NCBI RefSeq assembly: GCF_014287895.1
Contig: NZ_JACOPP010000003.1
Coordinates: 124,001-188,000, forward strand
Reading direction: 5' to 3'
DNA from: Lawsonibacter hominis
Lineage (GTDB): Bacteria > Bacillota > Clostridia > Oscillospirales > Oscillospiraceae
Length of the DNA stretch: 64,000 nucleotides
The notes under the pieces were generated by a model. The model saw only the letters and a list, made by a program, of their open reading frames with translations. It had not been told where the DNA came from and did not search any database. Shown in pieces: positions 1 to 7,977 of the stretch; position 1 is the stretch's first letter; every line of letters starts with the position of its first letter. A program made the translations under genes and the position numbers.

Positions 1-1154
1 GCCTGGGGGTGCAGATGATGGGCCCCCCGGGCGTGGCAGGTGATCTCGGTGACCTGCCCGGTGGCAAAGGGGATGTGGCTGCGGCCATAGCCGGTGGCCA
101 CCACGGCGGCCAGATCGTCCAGACCGATCCCCTCCAGGGCGGCCAGCGCCTTTTCCGCCCCCTGCCGGGCCTTGGGGCCGGTGCGCACGATGGCGCTGGC
201 ACGGAGGCTGCCCTCCAGGTCCAGGACCGCCAGGTTGGTGGTGGTGGAGCCGCTGTCGATGCCCGCCACATAGCGGCGCCCCCGCCGGGCGGTATGCACC
301 GCCGGGGCGCCCCGCAGGTCCAGCTGTTCCGCAAAGGCCTCCAGACGGGTGGAGAGCTGTCCGTCCCCCTGTGGGGTGAAATCGGTCTCCAACTTGAGCA
401 GGGGAAGGGACGTCCGGCTGCGCAGGGCCTCGTACTCAAAGGAGTAATAGTCGCAGAATTTGACGGTATGATAAAGGATCCCCCGCAGGCGCGGCTGCTC
501 CAGCAGTTCGCTCCGGCGGCCGATCTCGTTCATGCGCATACAGGGCAGCTGTCCCAGCAGAGCCCCGGCATACCAGTCCAGCAGCTGCGGACCCTCCAGC
601 CCTTCGGGCGGCGGGGGAAGGCTGCGGTGCCCGCCGCAGGTCAGGTCGGCCACCGGAAGGGGAGAGCGGCGCCGCAGCGTCTCCAGCAGGCCGGCTCCGG
701 CCCGGGCCCCGGTCACCGCCAGAAAATCCCCCTCCGGCAGCGCAGGGGCGGGAGAAAAGGCGGCGCGGAACGCGGCGGGGTCGAACCGGGTCCCCCGGTA
801 GGCGGCGTAGGCCGCCGCCAGGCGCTCCAGCCCGTCCTTCAGCAGGGCCCGGGAGCAGCCGTCTGCGTGATGGGGCAGATCCAGCAGATAGAGAAAGTCC
901 AGCTCCCCCGCCGCCTCCAATACGTCGTATACCCGGCGGATGCAGTCGCAGCAGTTGACCAGCACCAGCTCCCGAAGGCCCGTCCGGCGGCACTCCTCCA
1001 GCACCGCCTTGGCGTGACAGCAGAACTGGTTGTGAGTCACGCGCTCAGCGTATGGAAAGCCGCAGGACTCCTGATTCAGCAGCACGGGATGGCCGCCCAG
1101 AGCCTCCAGCAGCTCCAGGGGCGTGTATTTACAGGTGTATCCAAGCGGTTTCAT
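1..1154 (-). CDS. Fused 2-hydroxyacyl-CoA dehydratase subunit and BadF/HgdC-type activase (partial, 3' end outside window)
   Basis: The reading frame runs from an ATG at the right end to the window edge without a stop (about 384 residues visible). Residues 1 to about 280 resemble an HgdB-like dehydratase subunit, with cysteine groups QESCGFPY, QFCCHAK and VNCCDC that could hold a 4Fe-4S cluster. In the same frame, from about residue 290, comes GIDSGSTTTNLAVLD, the phosphate-binding start of the BadF/BadG/HgdC ATPase that injects an electron into dehydratases. The start codon overlaps the stop of the upstream dehydratase subunit by 4 bases (ATGA), so the two are translationally coupled. In characterised systems activase and dehydratase are separate proteins; here they are joined. 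The substrate is unknown. Confidence 0.85.
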   Translation of the reverse strand, partial: MKPLGYTCKYTPLELLEALGGHPVLLNQESCGFPYAERVTHNQFCCHAKAVLEECRRTGLRELVLVNCCDCIRRVYDVLEAAGELDFLYLLDLPHHADGCSRALLKDGLERLAAAYAAYRGTRFDPAAFRAAFSPAPALPEGDFLAVTGARAGAGLLETLRRRSPLPVADLTCGGHRSLPPPPEGLEGPQLLDWYAGALLGQLPCMRMNEIGRRSELLEQPRLRGILYHTVKFCDYYSFEYEALRSRTSLPLLKLETDFTPQGDGQLSTRLEAFAEQLDLRGAPAVHTARRGRRYVAGIDSGSTTTNLAVLDLEGSLRASAIVRTGPKARQGAEKALAALEGIGLDDLAAVVATGYGRSHIPFATGQVTEITCHARGAHHLHPQ

Positions 1155-2425
1155 GCTCTGCCCTCCAACTGCTCCAAAAAGGCCTGGAGCCGGGTGACCA
1201 TCTGGCCGTCGTTGGCGTTGCCCGCGTCGCAGCCGTCCCCGTCCAGCACCAGGGTGGGAAAGCCCGCCGCCTCCAGTGTCTGCCGGGCCAGCTGAGACGC
1301 GCCGGAGGTCTGTTTGCAGCCCCAGTGGCAGAACCAGACCACCCCGTCGGCATGCAGGTGCCGGGCCAGCTCCAGCACCCGCTCCACCCGGCGCCGGGCC
1401 CCTCCGTTGAAGCAGCTGCCCAGCAGGCGCCGGGCCATGGATTCATAGGGGTGTGCCGGGTCGGGCGCTTCCCAAAAATCGCAGGCCATGTCGCAGGCGA
1501 CGATCTCGACCCGGTCGCTGAAATTCAGGATCTCCCGCAGCGCGTCCTGCCAGTGGGGCAGCGTGTGGGCCCACACCAGACGCTTGCCGCGGAAGGCGCG
1601 GGGCAGGGCGGCCACCTGGTCGGCCAGGCGGCGGGCGTATTCCTCCGCCTCGGGAGAGCCCAGCATGCTGTGCAGGGCGAAGACGGAGAGCATCTCGGAG
1701 GTCATCTCGTCAGAGACATGGCGCACGGCCCGCTCCTCCAGGTAGCGCCGGTAGTGGGCCAGGGTGCGGCCGGAGCGCTCCAGCGCCTGGCGGAGGGCCT
1801 CCTCCGACAGGGCGCGGCCAGTATGCTCCGCCACAAAAGCGGCCATCTGCCGCAGCTGCTGCGCCACATAGGCCACCGCCTGAGGCGAATCCTCCCAGGG
1901 CACATCCACGGTGAAGTGGGGCACGCCCCACCGCTGGGCCGCCCGGCGGAAGGAGAGCTGATTGGCGTCGCACGCCAGAGAGGTGCTGAGCACGAAGCGG
2001 GGCGGCGGCATCACGCCGCTCTCCGCCAGGCCCAGCAAAATCTTATGATAGGAGCAGTAGCTCTCCGGCACGCCGTGGTCCTCGGCGGCGGCGATAAACG
2101 GGCGCTCGGCGGCGGTGGAGACCAGATAGCAGGACAGCCCCTCGGGCAGCACGGGGGGGATCCCCAGGGCGTGGAGGATCTCGCAGGGCAGAAAGATGCT
2201 CACACAAGCCGCCTGGCCGGGCTTGTCCAGGGCGCAGACCATGGAACGGGCGGTGGCCCCCTGCATGTAACAGCGGGCGCCCGGTACCGTTTTGGGCGGC
2301 AGATGGCGCATCTGGAAGCCAACCAAACGATAGGCCGTGCGCAGCAGCGCCCGCGCCCGCTCCGGGTGCTCCGGCACCTGGGCCGCGACCGCAGCGCCCA
2401 GCGACTGGACCAATTTGCTTGCCAT
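1151..2425 (-). CDS. 2-hydroxyacyl-CoA dehydratase family protein (HgdB-like)
   Basis: This 424-residue protein has the 2-hydroxyacyl-CoA dehydratase (D-component) architecture. Cysteines lie in the contexts SYHKILLGL (preceded by YC), SLACDANQ, ACDMACDFWE and, near the C terminus, FCHWGCKQTSGAS, the last being typical of cluster- and substrate-binding loops in this family. AGGAGG lies 7 bases before the ATG. It is followed by the dehydratase/activase fusion with a 4-base overlap, so the pair probably forms a two-protein radical dehydratase or a related ATP-driven reductase (benzoyl-CoA-reductase-like). No CoA transferase or acyl-CoA dehydrogenase is visible nearby to reveal the substrate. 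Confidence 0.8.
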   Translation of the reverse strand: MASKLVQSLGAAVAAQVPEHPERARALLRTAYRLVGFQMRHLPPKTVPGARCYMQGATARSMVCALDKPGQAACVSIFLPCEILHALGIPPVLPEGLSCYLVSTAAERPFIAAAEDHGVPESYCSYHKILLGLAESGVMPPPRFVLSTSLACDANQLSFRRAAQRWGVPHFTVDVPWEDSPQAVAYVAQQLRQMAAFVAEHTGRALSEEALRQALERSGRTLAHYRRYLEERAVRHVSDEMTSEMLSVFALHSMLGSPEAEEYARRLADQVAALPRAFRGKRLVWAHTLPHWQDALREILNFSDRVEIVACDMACDFWEAPDPAHPYESMARRLLGSCFNGGARRRVERVLELARHLHADGVVWFCHWGCKQTSGASQLARQTLEAAGFPTLVLDGDGCDAGNANDGQMVTRLQAFLEQLEGRA

Positions 2426-2556
2426 GGGACCGCCTCCTCGGAATGGAATGGGCCGGCGGCGCTCCGCCGGACGGATGCAGGGGAGGAGCGCGGTACCGCG
2501 CCCCGCCTGCGGGAGAGACCCGGCTTTTGGATGCGCCCTCCGGGGCGGTGCTTATG

Positions 2557-2591
2557 AAAAAACCTCTCCGCATTCGGCGGAGAGGTTTTTT
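2557..2591 (-). terminator. Terminator after tRNA-Gly
   Basis: A 9-bp stem (CCTCTCCGC/GCGGAGAGG) is flanked by A6 on the left and T6 on the right, so it can work in both directions. It sits immediately downstream of the tRNA gene. Confidence 0.85.
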
Positions 2592-2592
2592 A

Positions 2593-2668
2593 TGGAGCAG
2601 GTGACGAGGCTCGAACTCGCTACCTCCACCTTGGCAAGGTGGCGCTCTACCAGATGAGCTACACCTGC
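2593..2668 (-). tRNA. tRNA-Gly (anticodon GCC)
   Basis: The minus strand folds as a complete 76-nt cloverleaf. The acceptor stem is GCAGGTG/CACCTGC with T discriminator and an encoded CCA; the D arm is GCTC...GAGC; the anticodon stem CCACC/GGTGG holds loop TTGCCAA with anticodon GCC; the T loop is TTCGAGC. Confidence 0.97.
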
Positions 2669-2706
2669 GGCGACGAAAAATATTATAGCGAATACCGCCG
2701 CCGCTG

Positions 2707-3825
2707 TCAAGTCTCAATTTTAGGATTTTCTGCGGGAATGGTCCCGCCTGCTTCCGGCTGGCCCTCCCAGGCGTAGCCGAGGGCGGCCAAATCCGTGCTG
2801 CTGCGGGGCGCGGGCTCGTCCGCAAAGGCGTCCAGCTGGTATTCCACGGCATTGACGGTGATGGTGTTCCAAAACCGTGCCTCCCCGGCCAGCGTCCCCT
2901 CCGTGACCGCGCAGGGCAGCTCCATCTGGTCGCACAGAAGCTGTACCGCAAGGGCCAGCCCCTCGCTGTCCGCCCCGCCGCCGCACAGGGCGTCCCAGGC
3001 GGTGCTGTGGGCGGAGCCGTCCGCCCCCGAGGGGGCACGCTCCGCCGCCAGCTGAGGCAGCAGATCCATCAGCAGGCCCAGACGGCCGTTCTGGCTATAG
3101 CGCTGGGCCTGAAGCGGAAGCACAAGGGCCTGGGCGGCGTCGGTCAGCTCCGCGCTTTTCCGCCGGAGGGCCTCCGCATCTCCGGGATAGGTCAAAAGGA
3201 TCTCCACGATACGCTGGATCCCCGTGTCCGGATAGAGGGAGATCTCCACCGCCGGCATGCCCAGGGCGGCGGCGGGGGTGTCATAGTAGGCCTGGTGCAC
3301 CAGCTCGGCGATGGAGGCGGCGTCTCCGACAAAGTATGCCACCCGCAGGGCCAGCTCGCCCTGGAACGCGGAGAGCGCCTCCCCCATCTCCCGGCGGATG
3401 GCGCTGGCCCCGGTGACGTTCACCAGGGCGCGGATCTGTTCCGGGGTGCGGCGGTAGGAGATATAGATGTTGGCCTCGTAGGTGGTGAGGATGCGGGTGT
3501 AGTCGTTCTTGATGAAGTCCACCGCATAGGCCCCCAACGGGTCTTCCCGCGCCACCTCCAGGCAGGCGCGGTTCAGGGCGTCTTCCACGTCCCCGTCGTA
3601 GTCCACCAGCTGCACCCGCCCCTCCTCCTGGCACTGGGAGACCAGGTACAGCACGGCCCCTACCAGCTCGGAATAGCTCTCCACCCGCAGGGTGGAGGGG
3701 TCCTCGCCCACAGCGGGCTGCTCGGTGTGGGGCTCCACCACGGTATAGGGGCGCTCCAGCAGGGAGGCGCAGCCGGAGAGCAGCAGGCAGAACGCCAGCA
3801 GCAGCGCCAAGATCCGTTTCTTCAT
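2707..3825 (-). CDS. Lipoprotein with degenerate transglutaminase-like domain
   Basis: This 372-residue protein starts with a lipoprotein signal (MKKRILALLLAFCLLLSGC), giving Cys19 as the lipidated residue. The middle contains VDFIKNDYTRILTTYEANI and a region predicted to be helical. The last third resembles a transglutaminase-like fold: SEGLALAVQLL then a loop, then FWNTITVNAVEYQLDAF. In active members the first motif carries the nucleophile Cys and the second begins His-Ala-Trp; here Ser and Arg-Phe-Trp occupy those places while the Asp (LDAF) remains. It is probably catalytically dead and may act in binding or envelope assembly. The function is unknown, and the fold assignment is by eye. 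Confidence 0.7.
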   Translation of the reverse strand: MKKRILALLLAFCLLLSGCASLLERPYTVVEPHTEQPAVGEDPSTLRVESYSELVGAVLYLVSQCQEEGRVQLVDYDGDVEDALNRACLEVAREDPLGAYAVDFIKNDYTRILTTYEANIYISYRRTPEQIRALVNVTGASAIRREMGEALSAFQGELALRVAYFVGDAASIAELVHQAYYDTPAAALGMPAVEISLYPDTGIQRIVEILLTYPGDAEALRRKSAELTDAAQALVLPLQAQRYSQNGRLGLLMDLLPQLAAERAPSGADGSAHSTAWDALCGGGADSEGLALAVQLLCDQMELPCAVTEGTLAGEARFWNTITVNAVEYQLDAFADEPAPRSSTDLAALGYAWEGQPEAGGTIPAENPKIET

Positions 3826-3844
3826 ACCCGCTCCCTTCTTCGGT

Positions 3845-4435
3845 TCAGAAGCCCAGGGCCTCGTTTACCAGGACCACCTCCGCCCGGCCGATCCCGCCGG
3901 GCTTCTCCCACAGCACGACCAGGGCCCGGCAGATGCGCTCAGGGCTGCTGCAGTCGTAACAGCGCTCCCCCCTGGCGGCGCAGGGGGTCTTCTTGTGCAG
4001 CCGCTGTGCGTTTTTGGGGGAGGCGATGTTCCGGGCCCGCCAGAGGGCGGAGTCGTAGTCCGGAGCGATCTTGTTGGCCCCCACGATAAAGTAGACCTCC
4101 TCATGGCCGAAAAGGGTGGAGGCCACCCGGTTGCCGGTCCCGTCGATGTTGACGAGTTCCCCGGTCTCGGCCAGCGCGTTCACCGAGGTCAGGTAGATGG
4201 GCGCGGCGGCGGCCTGCTGGAAGGTGCCGCCCGACCAGTGGCTGAACACGGCGGCGTGGGAGGACAGCCGTTCGGGCAGGCCCATTTCCGTCAGGGTCAG
4301 CGCCCCGCCGTGGCCCACGGTCTTGCCGTCGAGTTTCCGGTCTAAGTAGTCGGCGGCCTGGGCGGCCGTTTCAAAATACGTCACGTCAAAACCGCGCCGC
4401 TCCAGATTGGCGCGGAGCGTTTCATAGTCGGGCAT
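3845..4435 (-). CDS. LUD-domain (LutC/YkgG-like) protein
   Basis: This 196-residue protein matches the LUD (lactate utilisation, formerly DUF162) family: the motif TVGHGGALTLTEMGL, then ALAETGELVNIDGTGNRVAS, then FIVGANKIAPD. A C-terminal cysteine-rich patch (CAARGERCYDCSSPERIC) probably binds metal. The start MPDYETLRANL is chosen because AGGAG lies 8 bases upstream; a longer reading frame to 4519 lacks a ribosome site. LUD proteins often act in lactate oxidation complexes, but no LutA/LutB partner is near, so the role here is open. Confidence 0.8.
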   Translation of the reverse strand: MPDYETLRANLERRGFDVTYFETAAQAADYLDRKLDGKTVGHGGALTLTEMGLPERLSSHAAVFSHWSGGTFQQAAAAPIYLTSVNALAETGELVNIDGTGNRVASTLFGHEEVYFIVGANKIAPDYDSALWRARNIASPKNAQRLHKKTPCAARGERCYDCSSPERICRALVVLWEKPGGIGRAEVVLVNEALGF

Positions 4436-4555
4436 AAACAGCGCTCCTTTCCGATGGGCCGGTTGTGCGGGCAGGGCCGTGCCCTCAGCCGCCCCTGCGG
4501 CGGCGATTCGTTCAGACAAGGGGGGATCGCGGCCCCTGTGCCGCCCCCCGGACCG

Positions 4556-5425
4556 TCAAAGATCGTTCTGCTTGTACTCCCGGAATCCATCCCCCAGCAC
4601 CTCGTGGGCCTCGCAGACGATGAGGAAGGCGGCGGGGTCGATCTCTTTCACGGCCCGCTTCAGGGCCACGATCTGCTTTTGCTTGAAGGCCACCAGCAGC
4701 ACCTTTTTCTCCGTGCCGGAATAAGCCCCCACGCCCTGCAGGATGGTCACACCCCGGTCGATGTCATGGATGATGGCGTCGCAGATGGCCTGATACCGGT
4801 CGCTGATGATATAGGCCACCTTGGCGTTGTCCAGGCCGTAAAGCACCCCATCCATCACGATGGAGGAGATATACAGGGCCACTAGTCCGTACAGAGCGGA
4901 ACCCAGGCTGCGGAAGGCCAGAGCCACCGCCACGATGACCACCAGATCGATGGCCATGAGCAGCTTGCCCATGGGCAGCCAGGCAAATTTCAGCTTCAGC
5001 AGCCGGGCGATCAGATCGGTGCCGCCGGTGGTGGCGCCCTGAAGGAAGACCACGCCCAGAGAGGCCCCCATGAGCACGCCGCCGAAGATACAGGCCAGCA
5101 GCGGCTCCATGGGCTGGAAGGTGTAGAGCGCCGTGAGCAGGTCGATCATCAGCGAAGAGACCACCATCGCAAACAGCGAGGATACCAGCAGATGCCCGCC
5201 CAGCAGCTTCCAGCCCAGCAGGAACAGGGGGATGTTCAGCAGGATGACCACCGTACCGATGGGGGCCCAGGGCAGCAGGTGGTTGACGATCTGCCCCACG
5301 CCGGTGATGCCGCCGAAACCGATCTGATTGGGCACATAGCACCAGTTGAAGCCCACCGCATACACGGCGGAGGCCAGGGTGATCCAGAGATAGGGGATGA
5401 GATACCGCTTAAGCGCCTTCTTCAT
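4556..5425 (-). CDS. YitT family membrane protein (YitT + DUF2179)
   Basis: This 289-residue protein has five to six hydrophobic segments in the first 200 residues, including the family-typical GFGGITGVGQIVNHLLPW and FLQGATTGGTDLIARLL. A soluble C-terminal DUF2179 domain of about 80 residues follows (DRGVTILQGVGAYSGTEKKV). GGGAGG lies just upstream of the ATG MKKALKRYL. YitT proteins are widespread in Firmicutes, and their transport or signalling role is not established. Confidence 0.88.
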   Translation of the reverse strand: MKKALKRYLIPYLWITLASAVYAVGFNWCYVPNQIGFGGITGVGQIVNHLLPWAPIGTVVILLNIPLFLLGWKLLGGHLLVSSLFAMVVSSLMIDLLTALYTFQPMEPLLACIFGGVLMGASLGVVFLQGATTGGTDLIARLLKLKFAWLPMGKLLMAIDLVVIVAVALAFRSLGSALYGLVALYISSIVMDGVLYGLDNAKVAYIISDRYQAICDAIIHDIDRGVTILQGVGAYSGTEKKVLLVAFKQKQIVALKRAVKEIDPAAFLIVCEAHEVLGDGFREYKQNDL

Positions 5426-5472
5426 ACAAGACCTCCCTTGAACGGCGAACGGTTGGAACGGGCAGACGCGGA

Positions 5473-7719
5473 TCAGTCCAGCAGCGTCATCTGCTGCTCC
5501 CCGCGGTCCTCCTCCCGGAGCAGGGCCCCGGCTACGGGGAGGGAGCGGGCCCGATAGCGGGCGGCGTTGACGATGGGGGTCTGATCCAGGGGCAGGGCGG
5601 ACTCCACGCGCCACTTGGGCTTGAGGGTCATGATGTTCACGCCCTGGGTGCTGCGGGTGGACTTGGGGTTGAGGCAGGCGGTGTGGAAGATGACCGCGCG
5701 GCCCTCGGTGGAGTATACCGCCATCTCCATGTCCTCCTGGAGCAGGTAGGCCGCCGCCAGCGGGGATTTGTCGCAGTAGGCGCCGGTCAGGCGCTTGCGC
5801 CGGGTCTGGGTCTGGTAGGCGGAAAGCTCCACCCGGGCGGCCTTGCCGTTTTGGAAAAAGAACAGCAGGTGCCCGGAATAATCGGCGGTGATGCAGGCCC
5901 AGAGGAAGGTTTCCTCCGCATCCATGCCCAGCTTGGTGGGCAGGTAGTCGCCCAGCACGCTGGCCTTGGCGTCGTCGAAGTCGCTGAGGCGGGCCTTGTA
6001 GCACTGCTGGCGGTCGGTGAAGACCAGCAGCTCGTCCCGGTTGGAGGCCTCCCACTGGAGGAAGGGGCCGTCCCCCTCCTTATACTTCTGCTCGCCGCTC
6101 ATGCGCAGGGACTGGGGGGTGATCTTCTTGAAGTATCCCTCCCGGGAGCAGAAGACATGCACCGGATAATCGGGAACATCCTGCGCGTCCTCCGCCTCGG
6201 CGGCGGCCTGGAGCTCATAGACGATCTCGGTGCGCCGCGGCTGGGCATATTTCTTCTTGACGAGCTCCAGCTCGGAGACGATGATCTGTTTGATCCGGCC
6301 GGGGTCGCTGACAATGGCCTGGAGATCGGCGATCTCCTCCTCCAGCCCCGCCACCTCCTCGATCCGCTTGAGGATATACTCCTGGTTGATGTTGCGCAGC
6401 TTGATGTCCGCCACATACTCGGCCTGCACGTCGTCGATGCCGAAGCCGATCATCAGGTTGGGCACCACCTCGGCGTCCTCCTCCGTCTCGCGGATGATCC
6501 GGATGGCCCGGTCGATGTCCAGCAGGATGCGCTTGAGTCCCTTCAAAAGGTGCAGCTTCTCCTGCTTTTTCTTCATCACGAAGTAGGTGCGCCGCCGCAC
6601 CCCGTCCATCCGCCAGGCGGTCCACTCGTCCAGGATCTCCCCCACGCCCATCACCCGGGGCATCCCGGCGATGAGGATGTTGAAGTTGCAGGCAAAGGAG
6701 TCCTGCAGAGAGGTGGACCGGAAGAGCTTGGACATCAGCTTTTCCGGATCGGCGCCCCGCTTCAGGTCGATGGTCAGCTTCAGGCCGTTCAGATCGGTCT
6801 CGTCCCGCATGTCGGCGATCTCGCGGATCTTGCCCGCCTTGATGAGCTCGGCCACCTTGTCCATTATGGCTTCCACCGTGGTGGTGTAGGGGATCTCGTA
6901 GATCTCGATCAGATTTTCCTTGGGCAGATGCCTCCATTTGGAGCGCACCTGGAAGGAACCGCGGCCGGTGGCATAGATCTGCCGCAGGGCGGCCTCGTCA
7001 TACAACAGCGCGCCGCCGGTGGGGAAGTCCGGGGCCTTGAGGACCCCCAGCAGATCCGTCCCGGGATTGTTCAAAAAGGCTACGGCGGCGTCGCAGACCT
7101 CCCCCAGATTGAAGCCGCACAGGTTGGAGGCCATGCCAACGGCAATGCCCTGATTCGCGCTGACCAGCACGTTGGGGAAGGTGGTGGGCAGCAGCGCGGG
7201 CTCCTTCATGGACCCGTCGTAGTTGTCCACAAAGTCCACGGTGTCCTGGTCGATATCCCGGAAGAGCTCCCCGCAGACGGGATCCAGCCGGGCCTCGGTA
7301 TACCGGCTGGCGGCCCAGGCCATATCCCGGGAGTAGACCTTGCCGAAGTTGCCCTTGGAGTCCACCAGGGGGTGCAGCAGGGCTCCGTAGCCCCGGGAGA
7401 GGCGCACCATGGTGTCGTAGATGGCGGCGTCCCCGTGGGGGTTCAATTTCATGGTCTGCCCCACGATGTTGGCGCTCTTGGTCCGCGCGCCCCCCAGCAG
7501 ATGCATCTGATACATGGTGTACAGCAGCTTGCGGTGGGAGGGCTTGAAGCCGTCGATCTCCGGAATGGCCCGGGAGACGATGACGCTCATGGCGTAGGGC
7601 ATGTAGTTGACTTCCAGCGTCTCGGTAATGGGCTGTTCCAGCACCTCGGGCCGCAGGCCCATGACGTTGGGGTTGTTGACTTTCTTTGCCCCCTCCTCGG
7701 GGGCTTTCTTTTTCGCCAA
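5473..7719 (-). CDS. parC: DNA topoisomerase IV subunit A-type (ParC/GyrA family)
   Basis: This 748-residue breakage-reunion subunit cuts and rejoins DNA to decatenate or relax chromosomes with ParE. The N-terminal winged-helix/tower domain includes SVIVSRAIPEIDGFKPSHRK and the catalytic tyrosine in ASRYTEARL. A coiled tower helix lies around residues 370-480, and a shortened C-terminal beta-propeller region follows. The gene starts with TTG (MAKKKAPEEG) preceded by AGGA at 9 bases. It follows parE on the same strand with a 258-base gap. The sequence alone does not fully exclude a second gyrase, but the pairing and length favour a ParC-type enzyme. Confidence 0.85.
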   Translation of the reverse strand: MAKKKAPEEGAKKVNNPNVMGLRPEVLEQPITETLEVNYMPYAMSVIVSRAIPEIDGFKPSHRKLLYTMYQMHLLGGARTKSANIVGQTMKLNPHGDAAIYDTMVRLSRGYGALLHPLVDSKGNFGKVYSRDMAWAASRYTEARLDPVCGELFRDIDQDTVDFVDNYDGSMKEPALLPTTFPNVLVSANQGIAVGMASNLCGFNLGEVCDAAVAFLNNPGTDLLGVLKAPDFPTGGALLYDEAALRQIYATGRGSFQVRSKWRHLPKENLIEIYEIPYTTTVEAIMDKVAELIKAGKIREIADMRDETDLNGLKLTIDLKRGADPEKLMSKLFRSTSLQDSFACNFNILIAGMPRVMGVGEILDEWTAWRMDGVRRRTYFVMKKKQEKLHLLKGLKRILLDIDRAIRIIRETEEDAEVVPNLMIGFGIDDVQAEYVADIKLRNINQEYILKRIEEVAGLEEEIADLQAIVSDPGRIKQIIVSELELVKKKYAQPRRTEIVYELQAAAEAEDAQDVPDYPVHVFCSREGYFKKITPQSLRMSGEQKYKEGDGPFLQWEASNRDELLVFTDRQQCYKARLSDFDDAKASVLGDYLPTKLGMDAEETFLWACITADYSGHLLFFFQNGKAARVELSAYQTQTRRKRLTGAYCDKSPLAAAYLLQEDMEMAVYSTEGRAVIFHTACLNPKSTRSTQGVNIMTLKPKWRVESALPLDQTPIVNAARYRARSLPVAGALLREEDRGEQQMTLLD

Positions 7720-7977
7720 TGGTATCAGTCCTTTTCTGAGGGGAAATCAAAAATTTATAAGCGAGAGGCGGGCAAAACCGGTACAAAAACGTCTTTTGGG
7801 GGACAGCCTGCAGCAGTTTTACCGCAGCGGCGGGCAGACACAAGGGCCGCTGGGCGCCTGCGCACCTATGGCGAATTGGACTGGGGACCGATCGCCGGCA
7901 TTGTGGAGCCAATCGCCCCAATACCGGATCTCGCTGTACTCCTTCCGCGAGGCGTTCCGTCCAAATGCTCGCTTCCC

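Noticed and set aside
9..1295. A 428-codon plus-strand frame at the left edge
   Set aside because: The minus strand of this region encodes the dehydratase/activase fusion with clear motifs.
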